Part shown: positions 10,671 to 22,900 of the stretch, piece after piece | How positions within the stretch are numbered: position 1 is the first letter of the stretch | Layout: each line of letters starts with the position of its first letter | From: Dipetalonema caudispina | Lineage: Eukaryota; Nematoda; Chromadorea; Rhabditida; Onchocercidae | Direction: 5' to 3' | Length of the DNA: 38,810 nt | Assembly (NCBI GenBank): GCA_013365325.1 | Contig: JABVXV010000460.1 | Location: 1 to 38,810, forward strand | Notes under the pieces: generated by a model | What the model was told of the DNA's origin: nothing | Databases searched by the model: none | The model's input: only the letters and a program-made list of their open reading frames with translations | Position numbers and translations under genes: made by a program

Positions 10671-13555
10671 GCGACTAATTTAATTTCAGATTGTTTCATT
10701 TTATTTTTTAAAAGATCTGTCAAATTCTTAACAGATTTTCATATTTGCAATAAGATTTTTGCATATATTATATGCATTTCAAAGTTGAGTATGAATTTCG
10801 AATTTCGAACAAATGGATGATGTAAATTTTTTCATTTTTAATTTGCACATTTCTGGTTGAATCAGTTAGTCTTTCGATTCGATCTAAAATTACCGTAATA
10901 TTGGTATATGAATGAAGTAATCAAAAAATAAACTCGATTCTTTTCTTTTTCTCTCTTTCCCCCTTTTTTTTTTCTTATCTTTCTCTCTTCTCTTTTATAG
11001 CATATGGGGAGAAAAAAAAAGAAGGGTAGAGGGGGGAGAAAAAAGAAAAAAAAAAAAAAAGTGAAGTAAGATTTCTTCTTTTTCTTTTTCTTTTTATATT
11101 TCTTTTACATCTTGTAGATTTAGTTTTTGTTTGATTTTTCAAAAAGATAAAAAAAAAAAGAGCCAACCAACTTTGCTAGCCATTTATCCAATTCGACAAT
11201 CGAATATTTGCGAATTCCCATAATTCTCATGGGAAATGGAATAGGAAAATGATCAAACATTTTGCTAACAACCGACAAATAAAAATGAAAATGTATAAGT
11301 TAGTATAAGTTAAGATTGTTGATTTCTTCAAAATTTACATATCCAATGTATATTTATACATATATGCACTCAAAAATTATGAAATGTGTATGATACGGTA
11401 GAAATTAGTGAAAGCAAAATTTCCTTTTATTATTGATTTAGCTCAAACCAATTAATGCAAATATTTTTGTTACAATGAATTGGAGAATGAATGAATAAGC
11501 CCAAAACTAACACATATAGGATACGGTTAAAATTTTTAAGGTACGGTAATAACAATAACTAAAATTAGTAGCCACAATAGGATTAGTGTTTGCTCTTAAA
11601 AGGAGAAAGATTGCGAAAAAGTTAATTTAAGAAAGAATAAATTAATCTCAAAATTTCATGTATACGATAAGTTATAGAAAGGATAGAAAAGTGACATTTT
11701 TTAAATCGAAATATTTGAAAGTTATATCCTGTTTTGGAATGAAATTATTAAGTTTTGAAATTCCGGTATATTCTTCCTTCCGTATTTCATCTATCAAAAT
11801 GTAAAATGATCCCACAAATTTATGATTTTGCTAATTTGTCATTATTATTTTAATATATATTTAGAATTAAACAAGTTTATGCTAAAGTATTAGTAAAGGA
11901 AATTATATTTCTCAAATCTAATGATGTTATAAATGATATTCAAATAACTCAATCCTATTTTGTAATATTCTATATTATTTTATTATTTTTTCCATCCTAT
12001 CTTATACTGTAATTTCTGTCATCTATTTGTCATTTAGGTTTATTTCATAATTTTTTCATTTTATTCTATTTCTTAATTTTAATTATTTTTTTTTTGTTTG
12101 ACTATTCGATAAGCATATTTTATGAATCAGTTCGCATAAATTATATTCAAACGTTTGTTTTCCTATTTTGATTGTATCCGTAAATTTCTATAAACAATAA
12201 AAATAAGACAAAAAAAAAAAAAATGAAAATAAAAAATTGCGCAACTGACGGAATCGATATTTTTATTGAACAATAAATATTCTTCCTCAATGAAATGTTC
12301 TAACTTGCTATTACTACTCTTTTGCTTTTAATGTTTTACTATCGATCAGTTACTATTCTTATCATTTTCTTTATCACTTTATCATTACTATCAATGCATT
12401 AGTGAATTTTTTTACCCTTCTTTTTTCTCAAATCAAATTTACATAAATTATTCGATTATATTCTATATTTCTTATTAGTATCTAAACCAAAAAATGACAA
12501 ATATATGATAATATAATATTTTAAAATAAATCATATTTTTGTAATTTTATTGCAAATTGTATCATTTTTTTTTAAAGTTCCAGAAGACTTAATTTAATTT
12601 AGTCAGAAAAATTTAGCTATTTCCTTTTTTTTTTTTTTTGAAATACATTGTAACTCCTAATAATACTAATAAATTTGTCGAAATAATTTGTGAACATTAA
12701 TTTGACATTTTTATAAATTGCTCAAATTATTTCACTTAAGTAATAGTTTTAAAAATAGGATAAAATATCTCTGTCATATTTGTTTTTAAAAATATATTTA
12801 TGCCTATTAAATTATTCAATTAATCGCTTTCTTTTTTTTTTTGGTGAGTATCATTGCTAATTTAATTTAATCTAAAATCCTGTTTATTCCTTTTAATATT
12901 GCTTTTTATTGTTTTTAAGAATTATCCAAAAATCCAAAATTATTATAAAAATTGAAATATGCTGGCTTCCATCTCTTTTTCTAAAAATTGAATTTTCAAA
13001 AATGATAATATGCGGGAAGAAAAGGGTAAAAGGGCTAAAGGATAATGAATGAAGCAACGATTCTTTTAACAATTCATCAAATGACTGTTTATGATTGGAT
13101 CAGTTGACATGAAAGAAAATTTAGGGATCAATAAGCATTATTAGAATTAGGAATATAAGTGAAGGAAAAAGGAAAAGTTAAATTCATATGAAAAACATTT
13201 GTCTATTTAAACATTTGCAAACATACAGTGCTTATTTACCTCATTTTTTTTGATGTAAAAATAGGCAAATTACTTTTACTAATTAATCAATGACTTTTGC
13301 CAATCGATCATTAGCTAACTTTCATCAATCAATCAATAATTTTTACCAACTAATTAATAAATAACTTTTATGGATGAATTAACAGCTTTATAAGATGGAA
13401 AGTGTTCTTTTTCTTTTTCGAATTTTATGCAAAATTTAAGCTTTTTTTTTCTTTTCGTTCAGCTTTATACACCAATTTATGCATATTCATGACACAAAAG
13501 TAAATAATGATCGATAAATGAAGTAACTCTTCTCAAATGCCTGAATAATGATGAC

Positions 13556-13557
<2 letters not shown>
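10311..13557. other. No gene seen; probably long first intron or upstream region
   Basis: T-rich on the + strand, like the proven introns downstream. Contains (TA)n at about 10620-10670, a pyrimidine block followed by a purine block (10936-11062), and short inverted repeats near 11195-11240 (ATTCGA-CAA-TCGAAT). No exon with conserved coding content. Confidence 0.6.

Positions 13558-13636
<79 letters not shown>
13558..13636 (+). repeat. (TAA)26 microsatellite
   Basis: 79 bp of perfect TAA triplets, with diverged AAT-like triplets to about 13690. It gives poly-Ile frames on both strands that are not genes. Confidence 0.97.
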
Positions 13637-13638
<2 letters not shown>

Positions 13639-16600
13639 CAATCACGATAATAATCACAATGACAATAATAGTAATTATATTAATAACAATTTTAATGTCC
13701 AAGGATTATCCTAAAATATACGCATCACTTGGTGTAATAATGCATTCAAGAGAATATAACAGAATTACGGTTCATTTTAGTATTTTAAATTATAAAAATA
13801 TATTATAATTTAATATTGCAATCATTATCAATGATTTTGAATTTTTCAAATTTTCAAATATTTTAATGGATTATAAGAACCTAAAAAAAAAGACAAATTT
13901 CATATTTGCAAATGAAATTTATTCCTCAGTGATTTTTATTCATTTTTTCTGTTCAATATGACAACATTATAAAAATTATAAACTATTATAGTTTTTTTTT
14001 TTTTTTTTTCAATTAAAGTTTTTACGAATTTTTAGTTTTTATTTATATTCAGAGAAAAATAAACAATCTTTGCTAAGGTAAAGGGATAGTTTTTTAATTA
14101 TTTAAGTATTCTTTTACATTTCTCAATAATTTAAATGTATGATAATATAAAATTATTGGGTGAGACGAAGAAAAGGAAGCGGAACGGGTTAGTAAGTAAT
14201 CAGTGTATAGATTAGGTTATAAAATTGCCCATGGGTAATTACGAAGTGACGAATTACAAAACTTAGATTATTTAATTGATATTGGAGAAGGTAAATGAAA
14301 ATGAGGGAGAGAGAGAGAGAGAGGGGGAGAGAAAGGATAGTAAATAGAATTATCAGTTATTGATGTGAAACTTTTGATAATCAATAGTGACAATTTTCTA
14401 ATAGCTTTTACATGAAAAATTTCATCAACAATATATCTAAATAATCTATTTGAAATGTTTAAAAAAAAAGTGAAAAGAAGAAACGGAGAACTTAAAACAT
14501 AAAACATTCGTTTTTCTTTTTTTTTTATTTAATTTGATTATGTATTGTCATTTTTAATTAACAAAATTGATCATTTAATTGATTAACATCTGTTGACTTG
14601 ATTGACAGCATTGATTAACTATTTTAATTAACTGACAGTGACTTTTTTTTTTAATAATTGGAACTTTTTTGACAAAAAAATTTTTGTTGAAAAAATTTAT
14701 TTCAAAAATTTAGGATAGAAATTTGTTTTAATTTTTATAGTTTGCGGAAAAAAAAGGAATTGTGTAAAATGAATCGATTGCAGTGTATAAAGGAATTGCC
14801 ACTTTAAACAGCTGACTTTCCAGTTTTTATACAAATTCTTAGAAATTTTTACTTTCCCAAAATTTTTCAAATTTTCGTTGAAATTAAATCAATTTTAAGG
14901 AAGGGACGAAAAAAAGATGAGGATGAAATGGGTTAGGAGGAAAAAAAGAAAAGTGGAAAATAAAAAGATAGTTAATGTTGTATTATCATTTTGTATTTTT
15001 GAAAGAAGTGGAATGAAGAGGGAAAAAATTTTATTTTTAAAAATTGGGGTAAATTTTTTATCAAAATTAAAATTTTATTTCATTTTTCTTCTTTTTCTTT
15101 TTTGTTTAAAATTGCAAATAGTTGAAAATGGAAAAAAGATTATCATGAACAAAGTAATATACTTTTATTCAATTCAAAATGAGATTAAATCATTTCTTTT
15201 CATTTATTTCCTTTTTGTATTTTGCACTGTGCTTTACCAACTTTTTGCTTTTTTGCATTTATTTTTTTAACTTTTTGCTTTCTTAGATTGCAAGAATTGC
15301 ATTCTTGAAAATATTTATGATCAAGTTTTAAATGAATTTTTGATCTCTGAAGAGTAACAAGAATGCATTAATTATAATCTTGCACTGTGCAAAACTAGTT
15401 AGTTTGAAACTTTTATGCTAAAAAAATTTCATTTTTTTTTTCCTAAAAAATTTCCAAAAATATTTCTTTTTCTTTTCGATACGTTCAAAAAGAATTACAG
15501 TATACAGTTTTAGTTATCCATCTCTTTCTTTTTTGTTTTTCTAACTATCATTTTCAAATTTCAATAAATCTTTATTGATAATAAAATATATATGTTTGTT
15601 TTATTGAAATTTAACTTTTTTTACTGATTGATACTTGTACATCTATGCATAATTAATTTATATTTTAACTATTATTAGTTGTTTACGTTGTAATAAACTT
15701 TATTGATTGAACTTAAAAAAAAAAAAAAAGTGATTTGTTTAATCAAACACTTTTAATGTTTTTGACCAAACAAATTTTAAAATTCATTCATTTTTCTTTT
15801 CACATTTATTATTTATTAAAATTTTTATTTTAGTTCTTTTTTCCCATCCTTCCCTATCCCAATCTATCTCTGTTAAAATTTTTATATGTAACCTAAAATG
15901 ATTGCAAAAACTTTGATCAATGAAAAATTTATATCCATTAATGACATTTTTATGAGGTTTTAGGTATAATATATTTTGTTACATTGATGGGTCTATTATG
16001 CTATTCATATATGTTCCGGTAATAAATTTATGGGAATGAGTAACAAAGTTTAACGTGGAAGTAATAAATTCTACGATTATGTCATCTTTTATATAAACAT
16101 TTGTTGATGACTTAATCTGAAATTATTGCAATGGATTTTTGCATCAGTTACCAAATTAGTAATCATACATATATAGAAAAAAAGAAAAAATGAAAAATTA
16201 TTAATAATTGCATGAAATATTTAAATTAAATTTCTATCAATTACGTATTAATCAAGTATTGATTGGATACATTTTATACGAATTTTTCAAAAAGGGAATA
16301 TCTTTATCAAATTTTTATATCAAAAATTTCTTTCCATCTCTTAATATGTTTTGAAATTTACGATGTGGTAATTTTAAAATAATGGATAATGAAGTATTTT
16401 CGAATGTTTTTCATCATAGTCACACAGATCTGTTATGTTTGAGGAAAAAAAGAGTACTTGAATATAGTATAAAATAATTAATTTATAATTTAAGAATTTC
16501 AACCGTAAAATTTTAGTGCTATATGCTAATGTAAATTTGCAAATAATTTTATATCATAATATTCAAAAAAGTTTAAAATTTTATATTTTAAAATCATTTG

Positions 16601-16743
16601 ATAATAAGTAAGAAATAAATTAATCAAGGAATTATAAAATGAATATGATATTCAAAGATTTTTTTACTTTTCTTTTTGTTGTAAATGAATTTTTTTTTTT
16701 CTTGTTTCCCTTGTAATAACCTCTTTGAATACATAAATTACAG
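13637..16743. other. No exon identified immediately upstream of visible exon 1
   Basis: AT-rich, T-rich on the + strand, with A/T runs. No initiator Met exon with a phase-0 donor could be defended. The one element worth naming is the Pbx-Meis type site pair at 14599-14638. Ends with the acceptor aaattacag at 16743. Confidence 0.6.
14599..14638 (+). promoter_or_regulatory. Putative Pbx-Meis composite site TGATTGACAG plus second TGACAG
   Basis: Exact match to the known Pbx-Meis decamer at 14599-14608 and a further Meis core TGACAG at 14633-14638, in a patch (14530-14640) dense in TTGATTAAC and TTAATTAAC homeobox-type words. It lies about 2.1 kb upstream of visible exon 1 of a MEIS gene. The sequence match is direct; an autoregulatory role is inference. 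Confidence 0.45.
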
Positions 16744-16931
16744 TATGGAGATGGTTATGGGCCACCGCCCACGGCATCCGATGTTTATACCGGAACGGGT
16801 GCTGATCCCGCAGCAGCTTCATTGGGTTATTTTGGTATGGGAGCATATCCACCGGTTGCTACCGCACCACCAACAATGCTTGCTGATCCACTCAATGAAC
16901 GAATGAAACGGGATAAGGAAGCGATCTATAA
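16744..16931 (+). CDS. unc-62: unc-62 visible exon 1: N-terminal stretch and start of MEIS domain
   Basis: Reads [17 protein letters not shown] to [15 protein letters not shown] and ends with two bases (AA) of a split Asn codon. Acceptor is aaattacag, donor AA/GTAAAT. The frame is fixed by MKRDKEAIY, the entry to MEIS block A. The first 50 residues are rich in Gly, Pro, Ala and Tyr. This is not the first coding exon of the full product: in this frame a TGA (16726-16728) lies just upstream of the acceptor with no Met between. Either an upstream exon supplies the start, or a trans-spliced mRNA starts at an internal Met (GMGAY or TMLAD). Confidence 0.9.
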
Positions 16932-19900
16932 GTAAATTTGGAAATAATTCATAACTTATATCAATTTTTAATTTCAGTATACTTTTTTTTTTTTCAATTA
17001 CATTCCACAAAAAAAAAAGCACTAAAAGAATTTTACAAATAAATTTATAGGATAGTTTATAAGAAATAAAGAAATTTTGTAATTAATTCTAGTAAATAAT
17101 AAAATAACAAATGATTTGTAAATATAAAAATAATAAAACCTTTTTATACAAGGTAAAAAAAAAGGAAAAAAAAACAAAGGCTTGTAGAGATAGAATCTTT
17201 CGTTTCATTTTTTTTTTTTTTTTTGCTTTTTTTTTTATTTTTCAAAAAATTTTGCTTAAATTTTCGCCCCATTGAATAGATTAACTTAATTTTTATCACC
17301 ATATGGAAGAGAAAAGAAATAAGAAAGAAAAAGGAAATGAATGGAATATATATATATATATATGAATATTAAGAGGATGAAAGATATAGAAGGAAGAAGA
17401 AGAAGTAGAAGAAAAGATACAGTATCTTTGAGGATATTTTAGTAATGAAGGCACGCCATCTGTTTGAAGCATTTATTAAAATGAACCACGCATTGCTAAT
17501 ATATTTAGTGTATTATCAAATAATGTTTAGATGAGGGAAAGAAATCAGATGATGCTAATACCGTTTACTTCTTACTTTCTTGCTTATAACAGCAAACATT
17601 ATCCGGAATCTTACGGATGATACGGTAAAGGGAACATCAAGTAATAGTAGAATTTAAGGATAAAGCAAAAAAAAATTAGATAAAATACAAATAGATACAT
17701 ATCAATATAATATATATATATATATATATGAGCAAAAGATATAATAATCAAAAAAATCATCCTTAAAAAAAATGTTACGGAAAAAAGGAAAAAAAAAAAA
17801 AGACCGAAGAAAAAAATTTTTTCTAAAATTTAATTTAATATTATTATCAGAAAAATCAATTTAATTAAATAAGATTACAAAGTTAATATTAGACTTTAAA
17901 TTAAAAAATTTTTTTTTTTCATATTCTTCAAATAAAATATAACAAAAGTAATTTTTGTATTTTTTGCAGTCATCCATTATTTCCATTATTATCGTGCCTT
18001 TTCGAGAAATGCGAGTTAGCAACGTGTACACCACGAGATCAGAATAGTACAGCAACGTCAAGTTCAACGTCAACATCTTCAACAAATGACGTTTGCTCAT
18101 CGGCTTCATTTAAAGATGACCTTGCCGATTTTGCCAAAATGGTTAGTTTGCGCCATGATAACCTTGAGCCATTGATAATTCTTCATCTCATCTATCCTTT
18201 CTTTTACACTTGTTGTACCAATCAAACTTCTGGTCAAGTTATTTAACTTTTATCAAGTCACATTTCTCTCATTCTTTCTCCCTCTCTCTCTTTCTCTCTC
18301 ATACTCTATTTTAAGAAAAAAAAAAAAAATTGATTTAAACTTTTTATCGTATTCATTTTTCATTATTAATGTTTGTTGCAGTATCTGCAAAATTTTATTT
18401 ATTTTATATTATGATATTAATCGTAAAAATTTATCGAAATTTTAACCAACTATTTATTCTTTTCCCATATATTATTATCTTTTTTTTTTGTTTGTTTTTT
18501 TTTTTTTTATTATTTTTTTTAGGTACAAAGTGAAAAGCCATATTATGTCCCAAATCCTGAAGTTGACACATTGGTATGTTTTATTTTATATTTAATAAGT
18601 AATTAAATAACTTTTTTTTTTTTTTTGAGAAAAATTCTGGAGTAAATAACGAAAAGATATGAAATATATCATATGAAATTATTGAGCATATACTACTATT
18701 ATTATATGTAAAAAAATTATCTTTTAATTTTTTTATCAAAATTTATCATTTACAGATGTTGCAATCAATACAAGTCCTTCGTTTCCATTTACTAGAATTG
18801 GAAAAGGTTAATTTTATAATTTTCTTCTCATTTTCAAAAAATTCCTATCTTACCTTTTCCTCTTTTTTTCCAAAAATTTTAAATTTAGTCCTTTTTTTGT
18901 GTCTATTTCTTAATATGCTATCATTTCTACCAATTAAGGAATGAGAATTTTTTTCAAGTTTCTATTCATTAGAATGATTGTAATGTATCATATAAAACTT
19001 TCTAATTTTTAAAATTCCATAATTGCAAAGATTCATCAAACACACATTTCTTGTCGACAAATATTATATTGCAAATTATTCATTTATTTTTTTAGGAAAT
19101 TTTAATTAAGTTTAAAATGCTAAACAACGATTGAATGAATAAATTCATTAAATATTGCAATAAATTTTTCAATTATCCAAAATCAAATAGAGCAATTAGA
19201 TTAATAATATAACAAATTTTAAATACATTTATCAAGTGTTTTTGCCATATTTATAATCAATATATAAATTTGTAAAATTGCATATAATATTTGAACGAAT
19301 AGCAATTATTTTTGCTATAAATGAGAAATATTATGTGTAAAAGGATTTGCTATTCTTTTTGCTACAAATAACAACAAAAAAAAAAGAACGGTAACAACTG
19401 TTACAATTACAATTACTGCTGAAAATCAGTATGATATCGTTATTATCATTAAAGATGTGTAATGTAACAAATTTATCGCAATCATTTTGATCATTGTCTC
19501 TTTAACAGTGATGATAATGATAGAAGTGATTGAAACAAAGAAAAAAGAATGGAAATGACTGTTTAAAGTGTATGATTCGTAAATTCATTCTTATTATAGT
19601 TCGTAAATGTTCGAAAAATTTAAAATTTGTTAAAATTATTTTTCATCCATTAAAGACGAAATACTCCGTTATCAAATTATTACGAAATTTTCATGCAAAA
19701 ATAATATTACGATTTAAATTTGTAATAAAATATTATTATACGAAATAGTATTTTAAATGAAGAATTGGATTAGTGGGATATTTTAATGAGCTTACCACAT
19801 CGTTATTTATATTTATTTTGTAAATTAGTAGTAAGTATATTAATTATTTCGGGTTGAAATTATGACTTAAACAGCTAATATTAATGAATTTTTTCGTCAA

Positions 19901-22900
19901 AAAATCTCAAAAATAGGAAGAAGTTAGACTGTACTAAATGTTGAGATAATAATTGATAAATTATTGCTATTAGAATGCATCGTTATAAAATTGTTTTACT
20001 GATATTACTGTAAAATTCATATAAATTAAGATGACATAGAATGGTTCATCTCTTTTTTTCTTTTCCTAAAATTCATTTTTAAATTAAATTATTTCATAAT
20101 GTGCAGTAAAAAATTACAGTTTTTGTGTTATTTTTGATTTTGTTCAGGTTTTTCCTTTCCTTTTTTTTTCACGAGGAATTACAAAGTCAGATTATTTATT
20201 ATCAGTTACATTCGGAACTTCAAGCTATTTAACAACATTTGTTTGAAAGATTTCAGAAAAAATAAAATAAAAAAAAGTGAAATAAAAAAGCAAAACAAAG
20301 TAAGCTGCAAAGTAGCAAAGACACAGCTCTTGTTTGAAGTCATTTCTACAAAATAAAATAGAGGGGAACGAACTAATTTTAAAATTTTCAACAAATTTAA
20401 ATTTATTGTGTAGTTATCAGAGAAAAAAGAGAAAGTGGCGGATAGAAAAACAAACAAATCCAATAATTTATTATGAATGATAAAGTTGAAAAAAAAAAGG
20501 CAGAAATTCCTTATTATCATTGTAATTACTATCTGTTTTGATTGCCAGTTCTTTTTTTTTAGTTTTTTTTTTACGGGAAATCTAAAAAAATGGCATATTA
20601 ATTTTAATTTCAAATTTATTATATCATTTATTAATCCATTACGAAAAAACTTTCATTATCACGTATAAATGGCAAATAAATTAGTAATTAGTGTGATTAA
20701 TGAATATAAGTGTGCTAAGCTTTATACTTATTTCATTATTTTAATTAGTAGTCATCAAGCAATTATGTATTTATCCATCAAAAAAAAAAGATAATTTCAT
20801 CTTTTTTTCATATCTCTTCATTATTTTCATTTACCAATCCTTTTATGACAGGTTTCTATTGCTTTTTCTTTGAAAGATTATCGTCTATTTACCACTTCAT
20901 TCTTTCTGTTAAAGATATATTATTACTTCATTGTATCATTTTACCATACTATACCGTATTGCTTATGTTATACTGTATTCCATTACAGTATATAATACCA
21001 AGTGAGCTACGTTATTATTATTATTATTACTGTTTTATTATTATTATTATTATAATTATTACTATTATTAATTTTATATCATATTCTACCGTTATACTGT
21101 ATTCTCATATATGTATAATTAGGTATTGTGAACTTTTCTAAATACCATAACGCTACGTAATTTTTTCTGTCTATAAAACATATAATACAAGAAATCAAAA
21201 GCAAAATGAAAGATTTCTTTTTTGTTTTAGAATTTAAATTTTTCAAATTTTCTTAAATGTTTAATTAATTTTTTTTCCTGCAATACTACATTTATTTTGC
21301 ATTACAAGGAAGAAATAGAAGAAGAAAGTGGAAGAAGCAAATTGTTGTTCCATGCTGTGTTGTAAAAAAAAAAAAAAAATATTATATGAGACCCCCTGCT
21401 GTAAACATGTTACTGAATATATTTGATTGAAATTGAATTGAAAACTAAACGTTCCCCTACGGGTGTGGTACTGTCAATCTAAATTTTTTTTTTTTTTTTC
21501 AAAGTACCGGTTTTTCAATTAGTTGATGCCATACGATATTATAAACCTACCGCACCCTTCGACATGACAAGAAAAGACGGACGTACAAATGGTAGACAGA
21601 TGAATGAATTACATAGATAAATAGATTGATTGAATGAATGAATGAATGAATGAATGAATGCATGAGTGAGTGAATGAATGATTTGAGATCATTGAACGGA
21701 CATTACAGACAATATACATATGCATAGCTGTCAGTAAAGTTATTTTGGAAAATTTTTTTTGAAACTTTAAAAAATCAAATAAATTGAAACTTGAGAGAAA
21801 AGGAATGAAGTGGAAGGAATTTTGAAGCTTCTTTCTCTTTCTTGTTTTTTTTTTTTTTTTATTTTTTTTTAATTCTCCTCTTCATCGACTTTCATTAATG
21901 AGGATAAAAATTAATGGCAGTGACATTCTCTTAGTTAAAGATTACATGATCAAGAAGAAGGAAAGAAAATGAAATTTGTAATGTTATTGATGATTTTTTG
22001 CAAAAAAAAAAAAAAATAATTATCATATAATTTAACACTGATAGATTATTGATGATAAATTTATCGATAGTTTTTAAAATGAATGAGTTTGAAAAAATGA
22101 CAAAAAATTTTATAAATGTTGATTGAAGGATGAAAATTGTCATAATTTTGCAATATATCATTTTGTTCATCCAATCAGTCAATTCCATGTAGAAAAGGAA
22201 AGTTATAGAAATGACGGAAAAAACATAGGGTGATAATATTTTGAAGGAATGATGAAAGAAAAAGAAAATTGAAAAATATCTGATTGAAATAGATAATAGT
22301 TTAAAGGATACATTGAATAGTTTTCTGTTTAAAAAATTTTAATTGGTTTAATCTGTTTCATTTCAACAACAATAACAATAACAACAACAACAACATTAGA
22401 ACGAATATATTATTGCAATTGCGATACAGATGAAATATTTCTTTGTATAGAAAATAGTACATACAATCACATTTAAATTTTATCGGTCTAAATAATTGGA
22501 AAAAGTTAGAAATAGAATTGATTAATTTTTACAATAATGTAATATTGAGCAATAAATTATTATCAAAAGATATAATATTAAAATATAGCAGTATTGATTG
22601 ATTTATCAAATCAAAGTTATTTTATGAACTAAATGCATAATATTTATCAGCTTATCCATTATTACCACTTTTTTTTTTTTAATTCCAAATAATCAATTAA
22701 TTACTATTATCTTTCAGCATTATATCATTCTTCCTTTTGAATAATCTTTCTTTCCATCCCTCTTTCTCTCCATTCATAATGTAATAATTAATTTTCAGGT
22801 ACACGAATTATGTGATAATTTTTGTCACCGGTACGTAACCTGTTTAAAAGGTAAGATGCCAATGGATATTGTCGGTGAGGAACGTGCAAGCAGTTCACAA

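Larger units (their letters stand above)
18807..22798 (+). other. unc-62: Intron 4 (3992 nt)
   Basis: GTTAAT to attttcag, inside the MEIS block B coding region. No second gene seen. Holds a 9-bp perfect inverted repeat at 20969-20992, ATT repeats near 21013-21068, a less AT-rich island at 21360-21610 containing CTGTCAATC, and GAAT repeats at 21630-21680. Confidence 0.9.

Noticed and set aside
13487..13808. Poly-Ile frames on both strands
   Set aside because: Translations of the (TAA)n microsatellite.
14917..15270. 117-codon frame rich in Lys, Phe and Ile
   Set aside because: AT-driven composition, no domain, no consistent splice sites.
16685..16906. Open frame starting upstream of exon 1, including the ATG at 16745
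   Set aside because: It reads exon 1 in the wrong frame; the MEIS domain fixes the other frame, and this one has no continuation into exon 2.
20206..20613. 135-codon minus-strand frame with hydrophobic stretches
   Set aside because: Lies in intron 4; Phe/Leu/Lys content is what T-rich and A-rich DNA gives by chance; no motif.
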